DNA of 64,000 bases from Polytrichum commune. Its lineage: Eukaryota > Streptophyta > Polytrichopsida > Polytrichales > Polytrichaceae. The DNA lies in the NCBI GenBank assembly GCA_950295325.1, contig OX485806.1, forward strand, positions 2,172,001 to 2,236,000, given 5' to 3'. Position 1 is the stretch's first letter, and each line of letters starts with the position of its first letter. A program made the position numbers and the translations under genes. Below are positions 32,001 through 44,752 of this stretch, in pieces. The notes under the pieces are model-generated. The model made no database searches. It was given only the letters and a program-made list of their open reading frames with translations, and was not told where the DNA came from.

Positions 32001-34967
32001 TAATCTCCAACGTGTCTGGATTTCTTTCGTATTTACTCAGTGAAAGGAGGATGTTAACAGAACTGTCGTGCACTTTAGAAATGAAGATGTGGCCATGTGA
32101 AGTGCCTCAAGCAGATCAACTGGGCTGCTCTTTCACCTATGCTCTCATAGAAGCACGTGTTTCAAAGTGTCAGAAAGAACAAGTATCATTGTGTTCTGTT
32201 TTCTGTGTGTGTTTCCAATGTGCAGAAATCGGAGACTTCGGCAAGGAGGAACATTGAAGAGGTACATACATGCACTCTTGTTGATGGCAGTAGTCATGTG
32301 TTGCTGGTAATCTGGTCGAGGGGAATACGATTCTCAGTTGTTTTGATGCAAACATACTCCTCTCTTCTCGTGTTTTTCAACTTCTTTATCCTGAAACAAA
32401 CGATACAAGAGTTCATAACCCTCAAAAGGCTTCTCAAACATGGTATCCAAAATTAGCAACCTTTTAACAAATATCGAAATCAGGATTTAAATACAGTAAT
32501 TCACTGCCAACATACATAGCCGGACAACTGTTGTGCAACATAATTGATAAACATGCCCAAAACCTATCATCCTATATCCATCAATGGTGGGGTGTCGCAT
32601 CTTCCTTGTTGAAGGGGATAATGTGTTTTGCTTTTTAGGAACATTATATTTAAATGTCAGCAGTAGAACATTATAAACTTGTATGACCAATGCGTAAAAA
32701 GGGGTAAACTTTGTGTGGTTTCGTGAGTCACCCACCTTCATTGGAGTATAAAGAGGTCTTCAATAATGAATCATGGAATCAAATTGGGCACCAGAGGATA
32801 TTAGCTCATGTGAGAGAGTGGTTGCACCAGCGGACACGAGATGTAGAGAAATTGGGGCTCCACATGAAACCAGCTTTAGATTAAGGCTCACGGTCTATTA
32901 AAAAATGAAGCTAGTTGTTAGGAATTAGGCTAATATTAGTTAATTAACATTATTAAGATGTTTAGACAATTAGACAGCACGACGTCAAGCGGAGGAAAAC
33001 AATCCCGCTATTAAGGAGACTCTCATCAATGACTTGATTAATAAAACTTTGATGAACTAAGTATCATTGAGAACACACACTCTCTCTCAAATACTTTGTG
33101 AGTTGTTGGATGTCATCATACTTTATTAGTTACCAATTGAGAAGAAAATAAATTCCTTTGAATAAACACACAAAACACTAGTGTGAACATTTAATTATTG
33201 TGGTCTAGAAATTCTCGGGCTTCACACCCGGACACTTCTAATCAAGAAAATTATTCTTTTGTAGTTGAAACCTTAAGATACTGTCCAAGAGATTCTGGAC
33301 TCAAACCGACTGTGATACAGACACAAATCTTACATTCTTTTGTTCAAGAGTATCACGCTCCCAAATGGGTTTCGCGTGTTGAGAGTTTTCTTAACACAAT
33401 CCAGTCTGACAATGCTTGAACCGATTGGTGGCTTTTGTTGTTGTTTCTCCCACAGCTTATGACGAAAGCTTTGATACGAGTGTGCACGGCTTGCAAAGCG
33501 GAGTTGGTGAAAAGTGATGGTTGTAACAAGGTACAAAGGTCCTAGTTGCATGCAGGCAAACATCTGATGAATTTTGTAGTGCATTATGCATGCACGTTGT
33601 GATCTATAATATGATGTATGTGTTAGTTTCTCCCATGTTTTGTGAATCTGATAGATCTACTACTGCTTTGTAGGTTACATGCAGGTGTGGCCAAACAATT
33701 TGCTATGTTTGTCGGCAGCCCATTCAAGCAAATTATCAGCATTTTTGTAATGTAAATGCTTCACCAAGAAACTGCAATGGTTTTTATTTCTTTATTTCTT
33801 TATATTTTTTATCATTTTGTTTTTCCTTGTGATATATGTAGTGGATTTCTAGAAACTTGCTAATTTATAGAGTCCTAGCATCTTGTCTATATACACACAC
33901 TTATATATATATGGTAAGGTATATGTAGTTACTTACCTCCATTTCTGCCACATGCCTTTGGAATGTCAAGCCTTAGGTCCACAGCCTTGAATCACGTTCA
34001 GACAGATTAGAAAGTCCATTCCAAATTCCAACAGATGAGTTAAATTTCCTATGTGTAGGTTTTTTGGTTGTGGAGTATCCTAAAAACTCCAGATTGTTGA
34101 CAAGAGGCTGTTGGCTTGATTGCAGCATGTTCGAGTTCCTGGAAAGGATTGCAAGGATTGCACAAAATGTCATCTTTGGCACGAGGTTAGTCCATTACCT
34201 CGTATTTCTTGCCGCTTCAATATACTCAATGGTTGCAGGAGGATGATTTGTTGTCCGTTTGCATACTCATGAATATTTGAGATTTTGTTCTCCACATAGG
34301 CTTGACGTAGACACTGTCTCTCTCTAGAGAAAAATGCTACGTTATTGGTACCCACATATATAACATAGGATTGATTCCCTTTTAGAGCAGAATACTACAT
34401 TATGGTCAATTGCATATCTACTATAGGGTTGTTTTGCTGTAGAAAAAAACACAAATTTATGGTTACTTACATATCTAGTATAGGATCAATTACCTCTAGA
34501 GAAAAACACTTTGTTATAATTTCTGACATATCTACTAAAGGATCGATTCCTCTAAGAGAAGTTTTTTTTGTTGTGATTACTTACATATCTAATATAGTAT
34601 AGATTTTCATCTGAAACAAAACATATTTAAGAAATCTGGTAATGATTAGGTGTTTGGGCTTTACCTTCAAGAGGGCATAGCTATTTGCTTCATACTCTGT
34701 CCCATTTGATATTCAAAACTGTTGTGTCCACAGGAAGCTGAAGATGAAGTAGTAAAAGCAGCCAGGGAAGCGGCATTGAGAGATCTTGCAAAGGATGATC
34801 CAAACCTACTAAAGAGGACAATTGGCCCAAAACTGGAGAAGCAGCCGAAGAAACGCCAAAAGTATCCAATACTGCCAGCAATTCCATTCCAACCCCCTCC
34901 GCCGGAGTATTACAACCGGCTTGTGCAAAATATGGTTGCTGTTGGTGTTGGCGATGATTTACTCTGA
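29076..34967 (+). CDS. RBR E3 ubiquitin ligase, RNF216/TRIAD3-like
   Basis: Eleven coding exons with consistent phases: 29076-29292, 29623-29975, 30773-30910, 31116-31205, 31350-31433, 31616-31678, 32226-32261, 33456-33530, 33674-33751, 34126-34185, 34734-34967; predicted 475 aa. RING1 begins ECGCCCSDF (residue 175) and continues CSEGHLFCFGCLRRRVEE. IBR: VYCPFCNMPWEVD...LECANVAC, CLLCKEPSHIPLRCEE. RING2: CTACKAELVKSDGCNK/VTCRCGQTICYVC, with Cys350 at the catalytic position of RBR ligases (thioester with ubiquitin). A final CKDCTKCHLW cluster and a charged tail ending RTIGPKLEKQPKKR fit the RNF216 subfamily. The N-terminus has two SUMO-interaction-like repeats (residues 135-154). Role: transfer of ubiquitin from E2 to substrates; targets unknown. 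Weakest join: donor gtgcca after exon 3. Confidence 0.88.
34300..34612 (+). repeat. Intronic minisatellite, about 55-bp units
   Basis: About five degenerate units in the last intron of the RBR gene, each with an ACATATCTA-TATAGGAT-like block followed by CTCTAGAGAAAAA-like sequence. Confidence 0.55.
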
Positions 34968-35367
34968 TGATTTATTTACAAGCAAAGTGCTATGGAGAAC
35001 GATTTGACGAATTCAAGTTATGTAGAGTGGCCAACAATTTGAACAAACGTTCCTTGATTGCATCGGCTAGTTTTCTTTTTTCTTTCGCCTTCCAAACAGA
35101 AAATTTAGACAGTCCATTATACCTGGTCCCTTCCACTTTCCTGATAGGGCTGAACTGGAGGGTCGACTGCATGTGCTAGACAGTGAGTGAGAAAGGCGGG
35201 ACCTCTCAAAAAATATATTTGTAAAGACATGCAATCTGTACAAAACATGCTACTGATTGAGGGATTAACCGTATCACTGTACAATTTTGTCTTCAATTCT
35301 CCAGAGACCATCTGTGAAAGGTTGCCCATTTGCTTTTGCACCTCCACATGTACCCAAATATTCTAAA

Positions 35368-35368
<1 letters not shown>

Positions 35369-35393
<25 letters not shown>
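35369..35393. repeat. Poly-C run of 25
   Basis: 25 consecutive C. Such runs are prone to length error in sequencing. Confidence 0.9.
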
Positions 35394-35399
<6 letters not shown>

Positions 35400-35639
35400 G
35401 AACTCCAAGTTTTGTTGCACTGTATGAAGCATTGTTTTCTTTTGGGTAAATTTTCTGCCAGCGTTGTTATCACAATGCACGCTCACCTTTATTGCCATTT
35501 TCCTAACCATCACTTTGTGTCCAAAAAGATCGCTTGTTAGAAGAATCAGAAATAGACAATCTGATGTATTTATGTAAATAGCCATCTGAGGCTTAGGGTG
35601 GAACAGCCACTTAAGACTTAGGGGAAAAGCCACATGAGG

Positions 35640-35830
35640 CTTAGGGTGGATACCCTTAATCCAGGGTATAAAGACTTAAGTAGAACCCTGGTCCTAAATC
35701 AGGTTATCAGAGTAGTTAAGCTTAAAGACTAGACTACCTGTACCGGATATCCCGAGGGTATCGAACCCAGACTTACACGAAGTACCTTAGGTACCGGATA
35801 TCCCGAGGGTATCAGTAGAAGTAACAACCT
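35640..35830 (+). repeat. Possible LTR/PBS remnant with 22-bp direct repeats
   Basis: TACCGGATATCCCGAGGGTATC occurs twice (35741 and 35791 regions). Upstream, AAATCA/GGTTATCAGAGTAG resembles an LTR end followed by an initiator-tRNA primer-binding site of Copia type. On the other strand GGGTTCGATACCC is a perfect pol III B-box-like string, so a SINE origin is equally possible. No retroelement genes follow. Confidence 0.3.
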
Positions 35831-36596
35831 GGTTAGGTATGGCCAGCACGTAGGTGTACACAGATCGCTGTATCTATTGTACGAAAACTGGGATACCATA
35901 GTTCACCTGCACGTGAAAACTTGTAACATTTTCATGACCACCTTGCAATAATATCACCAGACTTTAGGATCGTTGTTAAATTTTCAGGTGATGCAACACT
36001 AACGTCGAATTGCACATTGGCCTTGCAAGCAAACTGAGGTAATCCATACCTGGACGGTGAAGGCATGTCCATCTCGCTTTTTCAAAGTTCTCACGTTCTT
36101 ATCAACGTTATTCTTTCTGCTGTTCATCTTTTCAAGTTGCTCTAGTGATATTTCCATTATGTGTCCCATGAAGACAAATATCTCCTCTGTTCATCACCTT
36201 CCAAGGGCCACATCCCATATATTAGGAAAAAAATTCTTGAATCTGGGAATTACAAGTCGATCTCTTGGTTGCATGAGTACTGAACTCACTCGGGAATGCA
36301 TACTTCCTAGGCCTGACTCTGCCACAAGAATCTACTTGCGACTTCAATTGTACTTGCAAAAAAAATGGTTCTAATGTCCATTGTGCTTGTTGGATCACTT
36401 TCAACCACATTATGAGACATCTATAACAAAATGTAATCCAGAGACCACTTAAATCGGTAGGCCCATGCATAAGATGGATTACAAGGAAGCTGCTCTGCTA
36501 TACTTGTAGACAGCTCCATGAACACATTAGTTGGAGAAACACTGATCTTGTTGTGAACTTGGATATTGCGATAAAATTGTGATGCAATGAAGAATG

Positions 36597-38834
36597 CTAG
36601 CTTGAACTCATCTTCTCCCTTGCTTGCTGGCTGAAAGAAAGTACCCCAGTACTGCTTACCAATGCATCTATGTTCACATCAGTGGAGTCCACTGGAACGG
36701 CTTCATCCTGTATCTGGACACTGTATGACAATGCAACTGCAAACAAAAACCACATTAGGTCATTAGTAAGAGTATATACAGCAAGGAACTTCAACTTCAT
36801 AAGAAAATTGAGATGTGAACCAATGTGCACCCACCTAGTAGTGGGGGTCTCCATCCTTTATCTTTGGCTAGAAGCAGGTAATTCTCAAGAAATAGATCGT
36901 AGTACCTGCCAGATAAAAAAACATGATCCGATTACACACTGAGATCTCTGATGAAAATTTCTTTATATAATGAGACAAAATAAATTACATGATCACATTA
37001 CATGAGGCACCAGTTAATCTAGTCTATGCTACATGACAACAGCATTTGGATCAGGAACTTACCCTCCACCACGTCCAAGACGACCTCCTTTGCGGTCAAA
37101 TGCCAATCCTGCTTGAGTCCAGGACTATACATTACTCATCTGCTTATACAATAAATTTCGATGTCCAATGCGAAATCAGGTATATAAATTGTTCAATTCT
37201 GATTTCAAGCACTTAAATCAGAGCAGGAAAAGCAATCAGGCACCTGGAAGTAACAGCAAGTCCATTGGCTCACTTGTGTGCATCACTGTTAGCATGTACC
37301 AACCCCACGTTTTGGCAATGTCAGATTAAGTCATTCATGACATACATGAGCTGCTACTAACAATTGAGGTTCAAAATTGCCTTATATTTACTACTTTGCA
37401 CTGTGCCAAATTTGGGCTAACTGCAAAGCGAACATGTAGTGCAGAACTGTCTCTCTGGTTATGACTTTAGTACCCTTCAATTGCATGATAGAAAAGATTC
37501 CATCCACCGAGTTCACTACAAATGTGATAGGTGCTTATTCCTGCAGCGAAAAACAATTACTACGAGGATCTGAGTTTGAAGGAGTATAACACTGATATCT
37601 TCTAGTAGGGAATCCACATTTGAAGGATTGCACAAACGTGACAAATTGATACCAGCGGGGATACCAGCAGGTAGAGTATAGTTGATAAACATTTCTAAGT
37701 GGTCCACCCTGAACAACATACTATCAGCTGCAGTCAGATATTATAGACCTACCTTCCTCGCGAGGACTGCCTGAAGCATCCAGAGGCGTAGGCTCCAAGA
37801 TGTTCATATGATTGGCGATTAGATCATCACCAGTGTTGGTGATGTGCAACATGCGCATATGACTCTCTTTGTCCTCAATTCGTGGAACATACACTTTCAT
37901 TCCTGCTCAGCAAATTCCTATTATGCCATTAGATTACAACTCCCCGAATACTTCCCAAACATAGCTACCACCCCAGTTAGTATTCAAAAGTTGGCGATAG
38001 CCAAGGTTTGCTCTTGGCATGAGATTTCCAAGAGCTCTTACAGTAAGTTTTGATGCATTCCAAAAGAAAATTACATGAAATGCGAGAAAACGAAATAAAA
38101 CTGGGACGTGGTGTGAGTCAAGTAGTCACACCAATTCTACTCCCAGGAAAATGTGGTTATGTTAATAACTGGCTCCTGTAACTGCGTCCTAGTTACAAAA
38201 AAATTCCTGAGAATTTCTCTTATGTATTGCAATTCTGTGACATTTCACATCCCTGCCACAGAGCAATTGGTTCACCTTAGAATGTAAGAGATCCAGTTTC
38301 AGTGAGAGACATTCTCTCCTGTACAGAATCTTCAATTGCGGTAGCATTACAAACCTGAATCTTGTTGTTGCTTTCCCAGAAGGTCTGCCATGATATATGA
38401 GGTGTCTACTTCTCGTAGACTGCTACAGCTCACATAAGCACATATTCTTTTACTGTTTTGGTACCAATCTGCTGCTAGTATATGCTTCTGGATTTCTTCA
38501 TCTGCAGAATTTCCCCACATCTTGCTCAGTCCAATTTCAGACCAGCAGGATTGAACTGAAGGTCTGTGCAGAATGCAACTAATCCTTCAATACGATGGTC
38601 GACGCTGAAAATTGTCAATGGCCAAATCCACACCTGATGAGGCAGTAAAAAAAGTGCGATCAGGGATGGTGGTTTACCTTCTTGGTGCTTGACATCGGGT
38701 GACAGGTTGCGCAATTGGCGACGAACAATAGTCCGAAGTGCTTTTTTCTGCTGCCTTATCGCATCCAGTGCTGTGCTTGGAGTAATTCCACTTGTTGCCA
38801 TTGTCCTAACTAGCCTCCAGCCCAGCCCTTGCAT
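36597..38834 (-). CDS. 5-formyltetrahydrofolate cyclo-ligase (5-FCL)
   Basis: Seven exons on the minus strand with consistent GT-AG borders: 38834-38678, 38501-38355, 37902-37753, 37727-37665, 37108-37063, 36905-36835, 36736-36597; predicted 257 aa. It converts 5-formyl-THF to 5,10-methenyl-THF using ATP, the only enzyme recycling 5-formyl-THF. Motifs: KKALRTIVRRQLRNLSP near the N-terminus, SKRICAYVSCSSLREVDTS, MKVYVPRIEDK, NHMNILEPTP, LPAGLAFDRKGGRLGRGGG/YYD (residues 171-191, nucleotide/substrate loop) and ALSYSVQIQDEAVPVDSTD at the C-terminus. The first ~20 residues (MQGLGWRLVRTMATSG) could be a mitochondrial presequence, as in plant 5-FCL; a second Met at residue 12 could give a shorter form. 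Length agrees with the plant family. Exon 4 is the least certain, as its DHLEMFINY part is not strongly conserved. Confidence 0.88.
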
Positions 38835-40789
38835 GCCCCGACCTGCACCCAGAACCCAATTCTCAGCATCTATCTTACTTTGCTTACAATATTACAATCT
38901 GCTTCCATTACATCCAAGTTTTCCACTGTCTAACTCTTACTCTGAAAGCAAAAAACCCTCACCAGCAATCTAAACAGATTTCAACCACACCGATACATTT
39001 CTGTTGGATATATATCAAGAACATATCAAACATTATCATTTTGAACGAGGCAAGTAACGGGCGTTCTTTCTAACTTCTCAAGCATGGTTCAAAGAAGCAC
39101 TTGCACTCCTCTGTCACTTGACACAAACTGTGTAGGACAAGCTTATAGGACCAAACTTCTAAAGGACAAAAATCAAATGCAAAGGGAGATAGTAACCTAA
39201 GCCACACGACTCACAAGACAACTTGTATGAAACTGAATCTCTGTTAACACTATCAGCTGAATACATTTTGCAAAAGACGATCAACCTTGTACAGTACCCC
39301 TCGATTTTACCACAGAAACATTCCCAAAAAAATTAAAAAATAACAAAGGCCGAACATTTTGGACCAGAATTACACTATGGACAGATAATAAATAGAAGTT
39401 TATTTTGAACTCCAGCCTAATATTCGACCTTACCGCAGAAACATAAAAGTACAAATACAATAGAAGAGCCGAACACTTGGTACCAAAATGCCAATTGCTT
39501 GTGAGTAACCTACAATCCAAAACCTACTGACGGCTTCCATGAGAGAACCAATGCAACTCCTAATGAAATCGTTGCACTTGTAAATTAATCCTATAGAAAC
39601 TAAATCCTTGCTATGGAACGATATAGAAACCAGAGGAAGAGAGCCGATCGCTTGAAGAACGCTGAAAGAGCTTCTACTGCAGATTTGCAACACTCAATTC
39701 AAAACTCAATCGCAACCATTGACAATAGAAACAAAATTCATCCTCTGAAATGAAAAGAAACGAAACGACAATGAGCCAATCGCGCGCAGACTGCTGGAAG
39801 ACTCCTACTGCAGATTCGTAGCACTCGATTCAGAACTCAATGGCGGACGTTGTCGCATTGTCGCGTTATACACAACAATTTAAAATTTGAAGTGAAACTT
39901 ATTACTGTCAACAACCTCAATTTCACGATCCACTCGACTAGAATAAAATATCGGCACAACAGTGTAACTCCGAGCAGAATCGCAGCAATTGCGATATACA
40001 AATCAGCCTAACCTAGAATCCAAAACCTACCGATGGCTTCCATAGCAGAACCAATGCAAACTCCTAACAGAATGGCAAGAGCACTTGTAATACTAATCCT
40101 GTAGAAACTAAATTCCACCTGTGAAACGAAAAAGAAACTAAAAGAAAAGAGCCTATCGTTCGCCGAGAATCTACTGCAGATTTGCAACATTCGACTATCG
40201 CAAATATTGACAGGGGGTGCACAGAATTTGAAATGTAAAATTCAGACTACTATTCGTAACCTCAAATGCACAATTCGACAAGACGAGTCCAATCCTCCTA
40301 ATAAACGGCACGACGATGAAACTCCGAGCAGAATCGCAGCACTTGCGGTCCACTTAATAACTTACAAACTAAAACATTACCTACAATCTTACTTTCCAGT
40401 AACAATGCATGAAAGACAAAGCGGATCGGTATAAAATCCACCGTAAGCTTACCAATCCTCTGCGGGGGAATGGAGTGGCAATGACCAAAGGCAGGTGTTG
40501 AAAAGCTCGATTCCAACCCCACTCGCAACATGGCCAGCTGGACGATGAAGAAACCAAAAGGAATCGAAGACTGGCGGGCTCAATTCCGGTTCCGCAAGCA
40601 CGACGGAGCTGTGCACATCATCCAACTTTATGGATGGATGTCATCCCAGTCATGATCTTGAGTATGAAAGCAAGGGTCCCTTTAGGAGTGTTATGGATCT
40701 CGACTTTCTAAGATTTGGATCCTAATGTAAAATTATCCTACTCATTATCTGGATCCCCATCCACCCAAAAAGATTTCAAGATTTGTTTA
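38835..40789 (-). promoter_or_regulatory. Upstream region of 5-FCL with diverged repeats
   Basis: Includes duplicated blocks: 39515-39715 against 40010-40210 (sharing CCAAAACCTAC, GGCTTCCAT, CTACTGCAGATTTGCAACA), and about 39950-39990 against 40308-40345 (ACTCCGAGCAGAATCGCAGCA). These sit upstream of the 5-FCL ATG and may be leader/promoter duplications. No coding frame seen. Confidence 0.5.
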
Positions 40790-41638
40790 CACTACGCTAA
40801 ATATGATATTTAGTGTTTGATTATATTTAGTGTTGTTACCACCCTAATGCTGCTCAACACTAGTTATCAATTCTTTGATAATTAGGGCCACTTCACACAT
40901 GAGCCAAGAGCCGTGACCTTGTAATGGTGAGGACCCTTGACTCTCATCCAAAAGCCGTACCATGGGTGTTGGGAAAGCCCTTTTATGTAGTCTTGGGCCC
41001 TCAAGCATAGTGTGAAGTGAGAATGAACCATGTTGCGGGACCATTGCATATTTTATTGGCGGAAAAGAGGGGAGGATTTGGTTTAATATAATATGTCTCC
41101 AAGTTTATCAATTTAAGATAATTACTTGGTGGTGTTTGTCTGTCTTGGAATATGTCTTGGAATTTGCCATGCAGTCTGTCCCGAAATTTGTCATGCTGGA
41201 AAAAATATTAAAAAAGTCATGGTCTCCCGGAATTTGTGTCAAGCCCACCTCTTGGAGATGGGTTTGTCGCAAATTCCGGTAGACCATGCACCCTTATCCA
41301 CAACCAACCATGTAGGACTCCATGTAGACTTTTCATCCACGAACTTTTCTTTGGGCCTTTAGGCCTTCACCTCCTAGTGTGAAGTGGCCCTTAGTGTTAG
41401 ACATAAATGCGCCACCACCTACCCTACCACCACCTCCCTTCTCCTTTTATCATTGTTAAAAAAATTTCATATCCTTACTAACACTAAATTCCTGCATTTA
41501 ACTTCCACATATTACCATAGTTGGTATTTAGTGTTTGGGTTTACATTTAATGCTACTTACTTTCATAGGGTTAGTGATATTTAGTGTATGCATTCATATT
41601 TAGTATATCAAACACTAAATATTATATTTAGTGTAGTG
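40790..41638. mobile_element. CACTA-like MITE, interrupted by another MITE
   Basis: Ends CACTACGCTAAATATGATATT and complement (AATATTATATTTAGTGTAGTG). Compared with the uninterrupted relative at 41971-42282, it is split by the PIF-like element 40885-41390. The target TTA is duplicated at the split, and the relative has a single TTA there. Confidence 0.7.
40885..41390. mobile_element. PIF/Harbinger-like MITE, copy 2 (nested)
   Basis: 506 bp, ends GGGCCACTTCACACATGAG and GTGAAGTGGCCC, flanked by TTA (40882-40884, 41391-41393). Nested in a CACTA-like MITE. Confidence 0.8.
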
Positions 41639-41970
41639 ACAAAGGGCCGGAGAAAAATGATTCATAATTTCTCATGGCCCTTGGTCTTGGTCCGGTCCAT
41701 GATGAAGAGAAATCCCGCATCACATTTTAAAAGCCTTCATCTTTGGACATAATGTAAAGCAAATGGTTTGTTGATACAATCTACTTGGGCAATCTAGGTG
41801 ATCACTAAACATTTCTCACTTCATGACATGTAAGATTCCGTGTCATTTTTTCATCCATTCTTTGACACGAACAATAAAAATCTGAATGACCTAATGTGAA
41901 TCGAAGTGGGACCACCACTCATTTATCAAACAATGAGAGAATTTAGAAATGGATGGTCAAGACCCTTGTT

Positions 41971-42282
41971 CACTACACTAAATAGGATATTTAGTGTTTG
42001 ATTATATTGAATGTTGTTACCACCCTACCTTGCTCAACACTAATTTTCAAATTTTTGACAATTAGTGTTAGAAGATATGTTGGAATCCTCCTTTTATCAT
42101 TGTTAATTTTTTCATATCCTTACTAAAATTGAATTCAAACATGTAACTTCCACATATTACCAGAGTTGATATTTAGTGTTTGAGTTTATATTTAATGTTA
42201 CTTACTTTCATAGGGTTATTGATATTTAGTGTATGCATTTGTCTTCAGTGTATCAAACACTAACATCCTATTTAGTGTAGTG
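41971..42282. mobile_element. CACTA-like MITE, intact copy
   Basis: 312 bp with inverted ends CACTACACTAAATAGGAT and ATCCTATTTAGTGTAGTG, about 28 bp of near-perfect TIR. It is the empty-site reference for the nested element in the neighbouring copy. A 3-bp target duplication was not evident, so the superfamily is tentative. Confidence 0.65.
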
Positions 42283-42636
42283 CAAATGTGCCCTTAGAAT
42301 GAACCACACTTTCCACACATCCACCTCATTTAAAAAATGTTAAATTGTCCGACATATTGTTTACGGGGTTTTTCAATCATGATGGGCACAATCTACTTTT
42401 GATATATTTCTTATTAGATAATGGACATTGGGCAAAGTGACCACTTGTTTAGTTGGGTCCACCTATTGGCCGTTATCTATACGTCATCCACCTCATGTGT
42501 ACCGTTGTTTGATTTTATTTGATTGTATTGCTAATGCCTTGGATGAGTGATCCATCCGTGTCATTGGATTCTTTTGAGGCACCACTTTCTATTTATCCCT
42601 GAGTGAGTGTGACCATACAAGTGAATGGGAGTCTAA

Positions 42637-43134
42637 AGGCCACTTCACACACGAGACTGAGAGCCCGTGACCGTTACACTTCAAGCACTCCCATTGGTGG
42701 AAAAGGCGGTGCCCATCCAAGTTCGCTTCACACTATGCTTGAGGTACCAACGGAGTATGTAAATGCAATGTGGATGTAAAGTCCACATGGATTTCTACAT
42801 GGTATCGAATGGATCATGTTTCATGGTCATTTGGATTATTTTCAAAACCCACCTCTTTGAGGTAGACCTAACACAAAATTAGGAGACCATGACACTCTGA
42901 ACGCTCACAACCGTTGATTTATTCTATTTTATCATGTGTGAGGACATGCATGAATATATATTCATTGAAATAGCATTTGGTTGAGGGCCCGGTCACACGT
43001 GACTTCACACTACACTTGAGGATCCGTGACCACACTACAAGATTTTGGAGGTGTCTTGGGACGGCCTTGGACACTTTCTTTTGAGCTCTCACAATTTCAT
43101 GGTCACAACTCTTGGCTCGTGTGTGAAGTGACCC
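42637..43134. mobile_element. PIF/Harbinger-like MITE, copy 3
   Basis: 498 bp, oriented opposite to copy 1, flanked by TAA (42634-42636, 43135-43137). TIR AGGCCACTTCACACACGAG, the first G changed to A. Confidence 0.75.
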
Positions 43135-43137
43135 TAA

Positions 43138-44549
43138 AGAGTGGATGGACATGTCTTCCACAAGTGACTGCAAAACTATAATATTGTCATATTCAAGTTC
43201 CATATTTCGATCCACTCTATGGGCGATCCGAACAGATAAGTGAAGAGAGTATAATGAAAAGTGTGGACACAATATCAATTTGATTACTAATGTGGTCCAA
43301 TCATCAATATCTACTCGAATGTATCTAAATCATAACCCAAATCGTGTGTTCATACTCAATAAAAACTCGTATCTATTCGAGAAGAAGTCTATGGGCGATG
43401 AAAGCAACTTCTAGCTTCTTGTGAGGCCACGTTGCATGTGCTTTCTCGACCGTCAGATTTGACCGATGTAACCCTCCTCCCCTGATCTCCTCCGTTCCTG
43501 CCACCACTCATCCACTGCTTGTGTTACCACTTCTCAAGAAATCTAAATGTGATTTGGAACTACGATCCTCAATTGAGGGCAACGCGAGCTTATAGCACGT
43601 ATCAAAAACCAATTTGTAAATTGCATGCAAATCATCCCATCTCCATTCTTTTTGATGGAATATATAGGACACCAAGTTCAATTCCAACCGACCATCACCC
43701 AATCCACAAAGCAAAGCTTTGCGTGAAGGGTTTTTACAACCTAATGTGGACAGTGACTATAAAAGCAAGGCCATCCCATCATGGATATTGGATGATGGGA
43801 ATGACCTTATTCATGTTCGAGTTCAAGACCAAATCCACCACCAATGCGAGACTTGGCCCAATTTCTATATGTAATTTCAACCCGGATAATCACAACAAGA
43901 AAGATGGGTGCATGATGAAAGCGGAAACATACCTTGTCCACCGCAAAGACCATACTCAATTTCTCCATGAACTTAACCTCCACCACACGCATTACATCCA
44001 AATCCAATGCTTAGTTTTCATCCTCATGCATTAAGTATGTGAGATAATTGATGAGAGTTGATGGATGAAGACTTGGATTGCTACCCACCTCCTATGCCGA
44101 AAAGATGCTTCGTATCACCTTAAAGTTAGAGTGGATACGTGTAATATTACAACGAGGGTATCTTTTTTCTATACTCATCCATATTTTGCACCAAAAACCC
44201 ATATTCTTTGTGGACTAATGTAAGTGAGCTTGATTACAAAAGGAGCACCTTCTCTCCTTCAAAATTCACATATGCTTCCACTGTAAGTAAAACTCTAGTG
44301 AGAAGTAAAAATTTCTTACTTTTCGGCAATTTTAAAAAATAATTAATTTCATATTCGGCAAAAAATGCCAATAGTATTCCAAAATTTTAGGCATCTATTT
44401 TTGGAATTATTTTGTGTCGAACCTGCTATTAAACTACGGTAATTGTCATCATTTCAACATTTTTGAAAAATTGAAAAAAAATTGGGTTGATTTCATCTAT
44501 CAAAGGAGGGGCGAGGGGAGTAGATGAGACCTTGTATCATGGGTTATTC
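43138..44549. other. Intergenic stretch with one unrecognised open frame
   Basis: The plus-strand frame 43519-44034 (171 codons, starting MCYHFSRNLN) is the longest here. It has no motif or domain I recognise, is rich in His and Met, and an overlapping minus frame is also open. I treat it as probably non-coding. Confidence 0.4.
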
Positions 44550-44560
44550 TCCTTGGGCTC

Positions 44561-44752
44561 GTTTTTTATTTATTTATTTTTAGGAGAAGGTCGACATGCC
44601 AATGCCAAAGCACAAGAGGCAGTTGACCACCTAGCAAGATTTCCGTCAAGTAAAGAGGAGAATTCATAGCCGGGAATCGAACTGCCAACATGTTCCTTGA
44701 GATTTGGGTATCTCTCCACCATCATCCGGCAATTTAGGGCCATCTTGGACCA
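44561..44752 (-). mobile_element. tRNA-derived SINE, copy 2, with target duplication
   Basis: 192 bp on the minus strand. It has a B-box-like AGTTCGATTCCCGG, an A-box-like region TGGTGGAGAGAT, and an A-rich tail AAATAAATAAATAAAAAAC. Flanking copies of TCCTTGGGYTC (44550-44560 and 44753-44763, one mismatch) are a target duplication. Mobilised by LINE enzymes in trans. Related copy at 19231-19399. Confidence 0.7.

Larger units (their letters stand above)
34968..36596. other. Intergenic region between two convergent genes
   Basis: Holds the 3' ends of the RBR gene (plus) and the 5-FCL gene (minus). Includes the poly-C run 35369-35393 and an LTR/PBS-like remnant at about 35640-35830. No other gene supported. 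Confidence 0.6.

Noticed and set aside
43519-44034. 171-codon plus-strand frame as a gene
   Set aside because: No recognisable motif, odd His/Met-rich composition, an overlapping antisense frame and repeats nearby; kept only as an uncertain note.
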